Assembly (NCBI GenBank): GCA_012839295.1
Contig: DUNO01000010.1
Span: 24,497-88,496, forward strand
DNA length: 64,000 nt
Direction: 5' to 3'
Origin: Clostridiales bacterium
GTDB lineage: Bacteria > Bacillota > Clostridia > Lachnospirales > Lachnospiraceae
The notes beneath the pieces are model-generated. The model ran no database searches and was not told the DNA's origin. It was given only the letters and a program-made list of their open reading frames with translations. The position numbers and the translations under genes were made by a program. Below, in pieces: positions 9,403-17,265 of the stretch; position 1 is the first letter of the stretch, and every line of letters begins with the position of its first letter.

Positions 9403-10335
9403 ATGGAAGTTACAGCTAAAATGGTAAAAGATTTGAGAGAAATGACCGGCGCCGGAATGATGGATTGTAAGAAGGCTCTTGCAGCAACAGAAGGCGATAT
9501 GGATAAAGCAGTAGAGTTCTTAAGAGAAAAAGGACTTGCAGCAGCTGAGAAAAAGGCTGGAAGAATCGCGGCAGAAGGTATGGTTGATGTTAATGTAAGC
9601 GCTGATGCCAAGGTGGCAGCCATCGTTGAGGTTAACTCCGAGACAGACTTTGTTGCCAAGAATGAAAAGTTCAGGGATTTTGTTGCAGCAGTAGCAGCAC
9701 AGGCAGCTAAGAGCTCCGCAGCAGATATCGATGCTTTCCTCGCAGAGGCATGGGCACTTGATTCCTCCAAGACAGTTAAAGAAGAATTGGCATCTATGAT
9801 TGCGATCATCGGTGAGAATATGACAATCAGAAGATTCGAGAAGGTTGTTGCTGGGAACGGTTTTGTAGTATCCTATATCCATGGCGGCGGAAGGATCGGT
9901 ATCCTTGTAGACGTGGATTGCGCAGTAAATAATGAAGCAACACAGGAGGCTGCTAAGAATGTAGCTATGCAGATCGCAGCTTTATCTCCTAAATATGTTG
10001 ACCAGTCTGAGATTTCTGCTGAGTTCATCGCTCATGAGAGAGAGATTTTAAAGGCTCAGATCATGAATGACCCTGCTAACTCCAAGAAGCCGGAGAACAT
10101 CATCGAGAAGATGTTAGAGGGACGTTTACAGAAGGAATTAAAGGAATTCTGCCTTGTTGACCAGGCATATGTAAAAGACGGTGACCTGTCTGTCGGACAG
10201 TATCTTGCTAACGTTTCCAAGGAAGTTGGAGCAGATATGAAGATCAGACGCTTCGTTCGTTTTGAGACAGGCGAAGGTATTGAGAAGAAGGAAGAGAACT
10301 TCGCTGAAGAAGTTGCAAAGCAGATGGGACAGTAA
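9403..10335 (+). CDS. tsf: Translation elongation factor Ts
   Basis: EF-Ts recycles EF-Tu from its GDP to its GTP form. The 310-residue protein has the N-terminal UBA-type domain with KDLREMTGAGMMDCKKAL, the core signature VNSETDFVAKNEKF, and the C-terminal coiled-coil and dimerisation part. ATG 9403 follows GGAGG. A rho-independent terminator lies 25 bp after the stop, ending the rpsB-tsf transcript. Confidence 0.99.
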   Translation: MEVTAKMVKDLREMTGAGMMDCKKALAATEGDMDKAVEFLREKGLAAAEKKAGRIAAEGMVDVNVSADAKVAAIVEVNSETDFVAKNEKFRDFVAAVAAQAAKSSAADIDAFLAEAWALDSSKTVKEELASMIAIIGENMTIRRFEKVVAGNGFVVSYIHGGGRIGILVDVDCAVNNEATQEAAKNVAMQIAALSPKYVDQSEISAEFIAHEREILKAQIMNDPANSKKPENIIEKMLEGRLQKELKEFCLVDQAYVKDGDLSVGQYLANVSKEVGADMKIRRFVRFETGEGIEKKEENFAEEVAKQMGQ

Positions 10336-10359
10336 TTTCGTAATTAAAATAATGTTTAA

Positions 10360-10392
10360 CCGCCAGGAACCCAGTGTTTCCGGCGGTTTTTC
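10360..10392 (+). terminator. Rho-independent terminator after tsf
   Basis: CCGCC-A-GGAA (10360-10369, one bulged A) pairs with TTCCGGCGG (10378-10386), followed by TTTTT. It lies 25 bp past the tsf stop codon. The 260 bp from here to the next terminator hold no gene I can support. Confidence 0.85.
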
Positions 10393-10655
10393 TATATCTG
10401 GAGAAGTGACTTAAATTATCGTAGACTTTCTGGGGAAAAACGGTAAAAGCTTAGGTGAAAATAAGCAAAAATATAATGATATAATAATTTTATATATGTT
10501 TATTGTAACAAGAAATATTAAGGATTATGAAAATTCCTTGGTTAGAGCAGTAGAGCCAAAAGAATTCCTTCAACAAAGAAATAGTTAGAAGAGGTTATTC
10601 ACGAGTGGATAGATATATAATTGAGAATTATGTGGCATCTAGTATTTAATACCTA

Positions 10656-10693
10656 ACCTCCCGGTACAAATTTGTCCTGGGAGGTCTTTTTTT
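10656..10693 (+). terminator. Second rho-independent terminator between tsf and the deacetylase gene
   Basis: ACCTCCC (10656-10662) pairs with GGGAGGT (10679-10685), with further GG/CC pairing inside a single-base bulge, then CTTTTTTT. A second strong terminator about 270 bp after the first suggests a short independent transcript or insulation; no open reading frame with a ribosome binding site is evident in between. Confidence 0.8.
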
Positions 10694-10753
10694 ATGGGGG
10701 TAAGGGGATTTTAAGGTACTTAAAAAATTATCTCAGTAATACAGCTAAAGCCT

Positions 10754-10782
10754 TTGCGTATTGTCCACATTTGTGGTAGAAT
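10754..10782 (+). promoter_or_regulatory. Possible promoter of the deacetylase-bactofilin unit
   Basis: TTGCGT (10754-10759), 17 bp, TAGAAT (10777-10782). The spacer contains a perfect 12-bp inverted repeat, CCACATTTGTGG, at 10765-10776, abutting the -10 box, which could be a small operator. The -35 match is weak, so confidence is moderate. Confidence 0.45.
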
Positions 10783-10813
10783 GGGTTAGAGAATTTTAAC
10801 TAGAGGTGAGTTT

Positions 10814-11941
10814 TTGCGAAGTAATAATGACATGGATACGATAGATAAAAGCTTGAAGTACAGGAGCGCTGAATATAGAAGGAGGAGAGTTAACCTCATT
10901 AAGAAGATAATTGTAACTGTAGCGGTAATCCTATTAGTCCTGCCAACAACCATATGTGTTGTCTTGGGCATACAGGTCAACCGGCTGCAGAAGCAGATAG
11001 AGGAGCTGTCGGAGGACGATGAAGGATATGGACCGTCTGGGGATGCGGATAATGAAACACATGTATCAGCCGCTGAGATACCGGATCAATCCGATGCCGG
11101 AGGGGATTCCTCTGGGAAAGGTGATTCTTCTGGAAATGAAAACCCGGATACAAAAGAAAACCCAGCTGTGACAGGAAAGCCGTCCGTGACGGAGAAACCG
11201 GCCGTAACAGGGGTACCGTCCACTGAGGATCCGGACAGCAATACGGATAAGGCGGGAAGCAGCCAGGACCAGACGGATAAAACTACAAAGGAAGATCAGA
11301 TTTATAAAGGGAAAAAGGTATACCTGACCTTTGATGACGGGCCGAGCATTTATACGGATGAGATTCTGGACATCCTGGCAAAATACCAGGTTAAGGCAAC
11401 CTTTTTTGTAATTGGGAAGACGGATGAAAAATCAAAGGCAAGATATAAGCGGATCGTAGAGGAGGGACATACCCTCGGCATGCATTCCTATTCCCACAAA
11501 TACAATAAGATATATAATTCCTTGGAAGATTTTGATAAGGACTTTACAAAACTAAGGAAATTGTTATATGATACTACTGGGTATAAGCCCATGATTTACC
11601 GGTTCCCGGGTGGCAGTAACAATATGGTGAATAAGCATGGGATGGATGAGTTCATCCGGTATTTGAATAAGAAATCAATTGCTTATTATGATTGGAATGT
11701 CGTAAATGGGGATGCCACCGGAGTGGAGTATACAAAGCAGCAGCTTATAAAAAATGTTCTGGACGGGGTAACAACGAAGAACACCTCCATCGTGCTTATG
11801 CATGATTCGGCGGCAAAGAGGGCGACGGTAGATTCACTTCCTAAGCTTTTGAAGGAGCTGACTGAAAAGGGGGCGGAGATCCTGCCCATTGATGAAGAAG
11901 TTAAACCAATCCAAATGATAAAGGCCGATTCCATAAAATAA
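10814..11941 (+). CDS. Membrane-anchored polysaccharide (peptidoglycan) deacetylase, NodB family
   Basis: A 375-residue extracytoplasmic enzyme predicted to remove acetyl groups from N-acetylglucosamine in peptidoglycan, a change that usually lowers lysozyme sensitivity. It has one transmembrane helix (about residues 32-55), a Thr/Ser/Pro/Gly-rich wall-spanning linker (about 70-160) and a complete CE4 catalytic domain: motif 1 TFDDGPS, motif 2 HSYSH (metal ligands), motif 3 RFPGG, motif 4 YDWNVVNGD, motif 5 VLMHD. Start is TTG 10814 behind AGAGGTGAG; the in-frame ATG at 10832 is possible but badly spaced. It sits 22 bp before a bactofilin gene, suggesting joint action in cell-wall shaping. 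Confidence 0.92.
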   Translation: MRSNNDMDTIDKSLKYRSAEYRRRRVNLIKKIIVTVAVILLVLPTTICVVLGIQVNRLQKQIEELSEDDEGYGPSGDADNETHVSAAEIPDQSDAGGDSSGKGDSSGNENPDTKENPAVTGKPSVTEKPAVTGVPSTEDPDSNTDKAGSSQDQTDKTTKEDQIYKGKKVYLTFDDGPSIYTDEILDILAKYQVKATFFVIGKTDEKSKARYKRIVEEGHTLGMHSYSHKYNKIYNSLEDFDKDFTKLRKLLYDTTGYKPMIYRFPGGSNNMVNKHGMDEFIRYLNKKSIAYYDWNVVNGDATGVEYTKQQLIKNVLDGVTTKNTSIVLMHDSAAKRATVDSLPKLLKELTEKGAEILPIDEEVKPIQMIKADSIK

Positions 11942-11963
11942 ACCAATATAGGGAGGTATTTGT

Positions 11964-12887
11964 ATGGGCTTTTTTAAAGAGCTTAAAGATGATTTATCCC
12001 AGGCCATGAATGAATTATTGCCGGAGGAGGAGCAGGAATCCGGGGAAGAGCTGGTAAATACCCTTGATCCGGAAGAGGATGAGCAGAAACCGGAGGATGA
12101 CTATGGCAATAAGGAGCTGGAGGAATGGCTGGGGGAGTATGAAGGGGAGGATGGAAACGTTGCAGCCGCCCTTTTAGAAGACGAGCTTTTGCCAGAGGAC
12201 ACAGAAATGCCAGAAACACATTCAAAAGACTTAAAGGAAGAAGAGGAAGACGATATGGAAGAAAATATTGATTTGGAATTGCTGGAAGAAATGAGCAAAG
12301 CCTCCATGGAGGAGTCTTTGGAGGAAACAGGGGAAGCTTCCCTCATGGAGACATTGGAAGGGATGAACCTGGAAGGGGACAAGGATGCGGAGGATGAAAA
12401 AGAGCAATCTGCGTCAAAGTTAAAAAGCAGTTCGTCAGTAATTGATGATGAAGTCACGGTTATCTCCAAGGGGACAACCATCAATGGAAGTATCTCTTCG
12501 GATGGTTCCCTGGATATCATGGGTAACATCACCGGTGATGTTGAGTGCTTGGGCAAATTATCCATCACGGGCAGGATAAAGGGGAATTCCTCTGCCTCTG
12601 AGGTATACGTTAATACGGAACGTCTTGAGGGCAGCATTTCCAGTGAAGGAAGTATTAAAATCGGTTTAGGTACGGTTGTCATTGGTGACATCATGGCTAC
12701 CTCAGGCGTAATTGCAGGTGCGGTTAAGGGTGAGATCGATGTAAACGGGCCGATTGTGATTGATTCTACTGCCATCATCAAGGGCAACATTAAGGCTAAA
12801 TCCGTGCAGATTAATAATGGTGCGGTAATCGAAGGCTTCTGCTCCTTAAGCTACTCTGCAGTTGACGTGGATAATATATTTGAATAA
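11964..12887 (+). CDS. Bactofilin with long acidic N-terminal extension
   Basis: Bactofilins are self-polymerising cytoskeletal proteins of beta-helical fold that localise cell-wall or polysaccharide enzymes. The 307-residue product has an unusually long, very acidic N-terminal region (about residues 10-150, rich in Glu/Asp) and then a standard bactofilin core (about 165-300) of repeating short strands such as TTINGSISSDGSLDIMGNI and GAVKGEIDVNGPIVI. The core length is normal; the N-terminal half is an extra, probably disordered module. Co-transcription with a peptidoglycan deacetylase suggests it scaffolds wall modification. Confidence 0.9.
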   Translation: MGFFKELKDDLSQAMNELLPEEEQESGEELVNTLDPEEDEQKPEDDYGNKELEEWLGEYEGEDGNVAAALLEDELLPEDTEMPETHSKDLKEEEEDDMEENIDLELLEEMSKASMEESLEETGEASLMETLEGMNLEGDKDAEDEKEQSASKLKSSSSVIDDEVTVISKGTTINGSISSDGSLDIMGNITGDVECLGKLSITGRIKGNSSASEVYVNTERLEGSISSEGSIKIGLGTVVIGDIMATSGVIAGAVKGEIDVNGPIVIDSTAIIKGNIKAKSVQINNGAVIEGFCSLSYSAVDVDNIFE

Positions 12888-12914
12888 CAGGGTGGCTACG
12901 CGCCCTGGGTTTTG
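12888..12914 (+). other. Weak terminator or attenuator-like hairpin before pyrH
   Basis: CAGGGTG (12888-12894) can pair with CGCCCTG (12901-12907; one T-G wobble) and is followed by GGGTTTTG. The T-run is short, so it may attenuate rather than stop transcription from bactofilin into pyrH. Confidence 0.35.
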
Positions 12915-12933
12915 TGGAGGCAAATTTATCAGT

Positions 12934-13638
12934 ATGGAAGCATTTGAAAGAGTACTACTCAAATTAAGCGGTGAGGCTCTGGCGGGCCAGAAGCAGGCCG
13001 CCTTCTGTGAAGAGACCTGTACCGGTGTTGCGCGCCAGGTGAAGCAGTTGGTGGAAGACGGGATCCAGGTCAGCATTGTAATCGGCGGAGGCAATTTTTG
13101 GAGGGGCAGGACCAGTGAGACCATCGACAGGACAAAAGCAGACCAGATCGGTATGCTGGCGACGGTGATGAACTGTATCTATGTATCTGAGATTTTCCGC
13201 CACGTCGGGATCCCGACTGAGGTATACACCCCATTTGCCTGCGGGAGCATGACAAAGCTCTTTTCGAAGGATGAGGTCATAGCCTGCATGAAGCAGGGAG
13301 GGGTTGCATTTTTAGCCGGAGGTACGGGGCATCCGTATTTTTCAACGGATACGGCCACCATTCTCAGGGCGGTTGAACTGGATTGCGATATCGTACTGAA
13401 TGCCAAGGCCATTGATGGTGTGTACGACAGTGACCCTAAGACGAACCCGGAGGCTAAGAAATATGACCGGATCTCTGCGAAGGAGGTTCTGGACCAGAGG
13501 CTTGGAGTTATCGACCTGACGGCTACCGTATTATGCATGGAAAATAAAATGCCGGTGCTTTTATTTGGTTTAAACGAAGAGAACAGCATAGTGGATGCTG
13601 CACATGGTAAATCAAACGGTACGACAATGACCGTATAA
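12934..13638 (+). CDS. pyrH: UMP kinase
   Basis: Phosphorylates UMP to UDP in pyrimidine nucleotide synthesis; hexameric amino-acid-kinase fold distinct from other NMP kinases. The 234-residue protein begins at ATG 12934 (FERVLLKLSGEALAG is the classic N-terminus); the frame is open further upstream but that part is not conserved. Visible motifs are the glycine loop IVIGGGNFWRG, the UMP-binding FLAGGTGHPYFSTDTA and the kinase segment KAIDGVYDSDPK. Followed by frr as in most bacteria. Confidence 0.98.
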   Translation: MEAFERVLLKLSGEALAGQKQAAFCEETCTGVARQVKQLVEDGIQVSIVIGGGNFWRGRTSETIDRTKADQIGMLATVMNCIYVSEIFRHVGIPTEVYTPFACGSMTKLFSKDEVIACMKQGGVAFLAGGTGHPYFSTDTATILRAVELDCDIVLNAKAIDGVYDSDPKTNPEAKKYDRISAKEVLDQRLGVIDLTATVLCMENKMPVLLFGLNEENSIVDAAHGKSNGTTMTV

Positions 13639-13706
13639 ATATAATAAATGGAGGCTGCAAGTCAGGCTTTCATTACTGTTACGATTATTATTGGAGGGAT
13701 GAGAAA

Positions 13707-14261
13707 ATGGATGCAAAATTAGAGCAATTCAGTAACAAGATGGAGAAGACCATTGCGAATTTAAAGGAAGAATATTCAACGATCCGTGCAGGAAGGGCTA
13801 ATCCGCATCTTTTAGATAAACTTAGGGTGGATTATTACGGCCAGCCATCTTCATTCCAGTCGGTGGCAAATATTTCTGTGCCGGAGCCGAGAGTGATTCA
13901 GATCCAGCCATGGGAGAGTAAATTGATCAAGGATATCGAGAAGGCGATCATTAATTCCGACCTGGGCTTAAATCCAAGCAATGATGGTAAGGTAGTACGC
14001 CTCGTATTTCCTGAATTAACGGAGGAAAGAAGAAAAGAGCTGGTTAAGGATGTGAAGAAAAAGGCGGAAAATGCTAAGGTGGCAGTCAGGAATATCAGGC
14101 GTGATGCCAATGAAATGTTTAAGAAGCAGAATAAGGCAAGTGAGATTTCTGAGGATGAATTCAAGCATTTAGAGGATGAGGTCCAGAAAATCACGGACCG
14201 CTATATCAGTGAAATTGACAAGGTAATGGATGAGAAGTCGAAGGAAATTCTCACGGTATAA
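13707..14261 (+). CDS. frr: Ribosome recycling factor
   Basis: RRF splits post-termination ribosomes together with EF-G. The 184-residue protein shows TIRAGRANPHLLDKLRVDYYG near the N-terminus and the long three-helix bundle with RRDANEMFKK and LEDEVQKITDRYI, all typical. ATG 13707 is preceded by GGAGGGATGAG. Normal length and context. Confidence 0.99.
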   Translation: MDAKLEQFSNKMEKTIANLKEEYSTIRAGRANPHLLDKLRVDYYGQPSSFQSVANISVPEPRVIQIQPWESKLIKDIEKAIINSDLGLNPSNDGKVVRLVFPELTEERRKELVKDVKKKAENAKVAVRNIRRDANEMFKKQNKASEISEDEFKHLEDEVQKITDRYISEIDKVMDEKSKEILTV

Positions 14262-14296
14262 TATTAAATAATTAATCAGGGGTGGATTAAAAGGAC

Positions 14297-14431
14297 TATT
14301 CAAAAATTTGTATGAAACAAATTGAATACACTTTTGAGACACCCTTTACCGGTTTTATGAACCTGGAGCACTTTCGGAAATTCCTTCTGTGGCTTTCAAA
14401 GCCTAGGAAAGGGCTTTTGGGAGTGCTCCAG
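14297..14431 (+). other. Two strong hairpins in the frr-uppS spacer
   Basis: Hairpin one: AATTTGT (14305-14311) pairs with ACAAATT (14317-14323), extended by TATTC/GAATA, total 14297-14328. Hairpin two: CTGGAGCACT (14363-14372) pairs perfectly with AGTGCTCCAG (14422-14431) and encloses TTCCT/AGGAA and GGCTTT/AAAGCC pairings, making a long branched stem. It ends only 20 bp before the uppS start and so could affect its translation. No T-run follows. Confidence 0.55.
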
Positions 14432-14450
14432 ATAAGAATGGAGAAGCTTC

Positions 14451-15170
14451 ATGAAAGACAGTGAATTAAATGTTCCAAAGCACGTGGCCATCATCCTGGA
14501 TGGGAACGGGAGATGGGCAAAGAAGAAAATGATGCCGCGTAATTACGGGCATGCCCAGGGAAGTAAAAACGTAGAAAAGATCTGTGAGCTGGCTTATAAA
14601 ATGGGAATTGAATATCTGACCGTATATGCATTTTCAACAGAAAACTGGAGGCGTCCCCAGGATGAGGTGGAGGCCTTGATGAAGCTGCTGCAGAATTATC
14701 TGTCGACCAGTATAAAGACGAGTATGAAAAACAATATGTGTATCCGTGTGATTGGTGACACGAGAAAGCTGCCGGAGGAAATCAGGAGAAGTATCCGGGA
14801 GCTTGAGGAGGCCTCAAGGAATAATACGGGTCTGAAGTTCCAGGTGGCCATTAATTATGGAAGCAGGGATGAGATCCTCCGTGCGGTCAAAGCCTTGGCT
14901 CTTGACGTGAAAGAGAATAAAACAGACATTGATCATATAGATGAAGAAACCCTTGGACAATATCTGGATACCAGGGGAATTCCGGATCCGGATTTATTAA
15001 TAAGGACGAGCGGGGAGCAAAGGTTATCTAATTTCCTGCTATGGCAGTCGGCATACACGGAATTTTATTTTACGGATGTACTATGGCCTGATTTTAATGA
15101 GAAGGAATTGCAAAAGGCAGTAGAGTACTATAGTGGAAGGACTAGAAAATTTGGGGCTGTGTTATCCTAA
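14451..15170 (+). CDS. uppS: Isoprenyl transferase (undecaprenyl diphosphate synthase)
   Basis: Makes the C55 lipid carrier used for peptidoglycan and for the surface glycans encoded later in this window. The 239-residue cis-prenyltransferase shows HVAIILDGNGRWAKKK with the catalytic Asp, YLTVYAFSTENWRRP, and the C-terminal LLIRTSGEQRLSNFLLWQSAY and DVLWPDF motifs. All conserved residues are in place and length is normal. First gene of the lipid-precursor part of the operon, followed by cdsA after a structured spacer. Confidence 0.98.
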   Translation: MKDSELNVPKHVAIILDGNGRWAKKKMMPRNYGHAQGSKNVEKICELAYKMGIEYLTVYAFSTENWRRPQDEVEALMKLLQNYLSTSIKTSMKNNMCIRVIGDTRKLPEEIRRSIRELEEASRNNTGLKFQVAINYGSRDEILRAVKALALDVKENKTDIDHIDEETLGQYLDTRGIPDPDLLIRTSGEQRLSNFLLWQSAYTEFYFTDVLWPDFNEKELQKAVEYYSGRTRKFGAVLS

Positions 15171-15181
15171 GCCCATAGGGT

Positions 15182-15267
15182 GGAGGCAAAGCCTCCCCAA
15201 AAAGTAAAATACAGGGGGATAAAACCTCCTAAAATACAGGAGGCCAAAGCCTCCTAAGATACGGAGG
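15182..15267 (+). repeat. Tandem hairpin array whose units repeat the cdsA ribosome binding site
   Basis: Three consecutive hairpins of similar sequence, GGAGGC-AAA-GCCTCC (15182-15196), GGGGG-N6-CCTCC (15214-15229) and AGGAGGC-CAAA-GCCTCCT (15238-15255), are spaced by related linkers containing AAAATACA or AAGATACG. A fourth half-unit, GGAGGC at 15263-15268, is the Shine-Dalgarno site of cdsA. Each upstream CCTCC could pair with that site and occlude it, so the array may tune cdsA translation. It could also simply be a decayed repeat family. Confidence 0.7.
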
Positions 15268-15273
15268 CTTGTT

Positions 15274-16074
15274 ATGTTTCGGACCAGGTTGCTTAGCGGT
15301 GTTATTTTATTTCTGATAACTGTAGTTGTTGTGGTTTTTGGGGGCAAGGTATTGTTTGCCGTCTTACTTACCATTTCCTTAATTGGGATGATGGAGCTGT
15401 ACCGTGTGGTAAAGGTCAACCGGTCCCTTATGGGGATGATTGGGTTCCTGGCAGGGCTTGTGTATTACCTGCTGCTTTATTTTAACCTGCACCAGTATCA
15501 GCTGATGCTGGTGGTCCTGTTCCTGATGGTACTGATGGGCGCCTATGTATTCAGCTTTCCAAAATACAGTACGGAGCAGATTGCAGTGACCTTTTTGGGG
15601 CTGTTTTATGTGCCCTTGATGCTATCCTATATCTACCAGGTACGGATGCTGGAAAGCGGTGCCTGGATTGTCTGGCTGATCTTTATTGGTGCATGGGGAT
15701 CCGATACCTGTGCCTACTCCGTCGGAGTATTATTTGGGAAGCATAAATTTGCTCCCAAGCTAAGCCCAAAGAAATCCATCGAGGGCTGTATCGGGGGTAT
15801 CGCCGGTGCAGCTTTGATTGGGGCTGTTTACGCTGCTGTCATCAAAGACAGGATTGTCGGCTTTGAGAATCCGGTAATTGCGTTTGCTGTGATTGGCGCG
15901 GCCTCCAGCATCCTTTCCCAGATTGGGGATCTGGCAGCCTCCGCGATCAAGAGAAACCACGATATTAAGGATTATGGAAGCCTGATCCCAGGGCATGGTG
16001 GAATCCTGGACCGTTTTGACAGCATCATCTTTACCGCCCCCGTAGTGTATTTTTTGGGAATGCTGCTTAACTAA
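15274..16074 (+). CDS. cdsA: Phosphatidate cytidylyltransferase
   Basis: Integral membrane enzyme converting phosphatidic acid and CTP to CDP-diacylglycerol, the branch point of phospholipid synthesis. The 266-residue protein has about seven to eight hydrophobic helices and the C-terminal CDS signature around GDLAASAIKRNHDIKDYG and PGHGGILDRFDS, with WGSDTCAYSVG upstream. ATG 15274 follows GGAGGC with 6-bp spacing; this Shine-Dalgarno is part of the hairpin array described separately. Confidence 0.97.
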   Translation: MFRTRLLSGVILFLITVVVVVFGGKVLFAVLLTISLIGMMELYRVVKVNRSLMGMIGFLAGLVYYLLLYFNLHQYQLMLVVLFLMVLMGAYVFSFPKYSTEQIAVTFLGLFYVPLMLSYIYQVRMLESGAWIVWLIFIGAWGSDTCAYSVGVLFGKHKFAPKLSPKKSIEGCIGGIAGAALIGAVYAAVIKDRIVGFENPVIAFAVIGAASSILSQIGDLAASAIKRNHDIKDYGSLIPGHGGILDRFDSIIFTAPVVYFLGMLLN

Positions 16075-16098
16075 GGCATATTTTATGGAGGTATTCAA

Positions 16099-17265
16099 AT
16101 GAAGAAAATTGCAGTTCTTGGGTCGACGGGCTCCATTGGGACCCAGACCCTGGAGATTGTAAGGGAACATAGAGATTTATTGCAGGTAACAGCGCTGGCG
16201 GCAGGAAGCAATGTGGAGCTGTTAGAGGAACAGGTCCGTGAGTTTATGCCCTCCATTGTCTGTTTATACCAGGAAGAAAAAGCAAGGCTTTTGAAGGAAA
16301 GGGTGAAGGATCTTAAGGTTAAGATAGTCACCGGTATGGAAGGCCTGATCGAATGTGCCGCAGAGCCTGCTTCTGACATGGTGCTTACAGCCATGGTTGG
16401 AATGATTGGGATACAGCCCACCATTGAAGCCATCAAAGCGGGGAAGGATATAGCGCTTGCCAATAAGGAGACCCTGGTTACGGCAGGCCATATCATCATG
16501 CCTTTAATTAAAGAAAAAAATGTTGCATTACTTCCGGTAGACAGTGAACATTCTGCAATATTCCAGTCCTTAAATGGAGAGAATAAGAAACAGGTAAATA
16601 AAATCATATTAACTGCTTCCGGCGGACCCTTCCGCGGCAAGAAGCTGTGTGAGCTTGAAAATAAAAAGCCTGAGGATGCCTTAAAGCATCCAAATTGGGC
16701 GATGGGACAGAAGATTACCATAGATTCTGCAACCATGGTGAATAAAGGGCTGGAGGTTATGGAAGCAGCCTGGCTTTTTGATGTCGGAATTGACCAGATC
16801 CAGGTGGTAGTCCATCCGCAAAGCGTGATACATTCCATGGTCGAATATGTGGATGGCAGTATCCTGGCGCAGATGGGTGTCCCGGATATGAGGCTGCCGA
16901 TCCAGTATGCCCTCTTTTATCCGGACCGGCTGCCCTTGGATGGAGGCCGTGTGGACTTTTTCCAGCTGAAACAGCTGGCCTTTGAGGAACCTGACCTGGA
17001 AACCTTTTATGGGCTAGCCCTTGGCTTTCAGGCCGGAAGGCTTGGCGGCAGCATGCCCACAGTCTATAATGCGGCGAATGAATGGGCCGTAGCGGCATTC
17101 CTAAGGGGAGAGATAGAATTTCTTGCAATTCCAAGACTGATCAGGGCAGCAATGGATCAGCATAAAGTTATTGCGAATCCCTCCCTGGTTGAAATTCTGA
17201 ATATTGAGCAGCAGACATATGATTTTGTAAGGGATTTTATTGAGAAAGGATTTTTTTCAGCATGA
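16099..17265 (+). CDS. dxr: 1-deoxy-D-xylulose 5-phosphate reductoisomerase
   Basis: Second enzyme of the MEP isoprenoid pathway, making MEP with NADPH. The 388-residue protein has the N-terminal NADPH motif VLGSTGSIGTQTLE, the LANKETLV segment, metal-binding PVDSEHSAIFQ, the flexible loop TASGGPFRG and HPNWAMGQKITIDSATMVNK. All features of an active enzyme are present. Its stop codon overlaps the rseP start by 4 bp (ATGA), indicating translational coupling. Confidence 0.98.
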   Translation: MKKIAVLGSTGSIGTQTLEIVREHRDLLQVTALAAGSNVELLEEQVREFMPSIVCLYQEEKARLLKERVKDLKVKIVTGMEGLIECAAEPASDMVLTAMVGMIGIQPTIEAIKAGKDIALANKETLVTAGHIIMPLIKEKNVALLPVDSEHSAIFQSLNGENKKQVNKIILTASGGPFRGKKLCELENKKPEDALKHPNWAMGQKITIDSATMVNKGLEVMEAAWLFDVGIDQIQVVVHPQSVIHSMVEYVDGSILAQMGVPDMRLPIQYALFYPDRLPLDGGRVDFFQLKQLAFEEPDLETFYGLALGFQAGRLGGSMPTVYNAANEWAVAAFLRGEIEFLAIPRLIRAAMDQHKVIANPSLVEILNIEQQTYDFVRDFIEKGFFSA

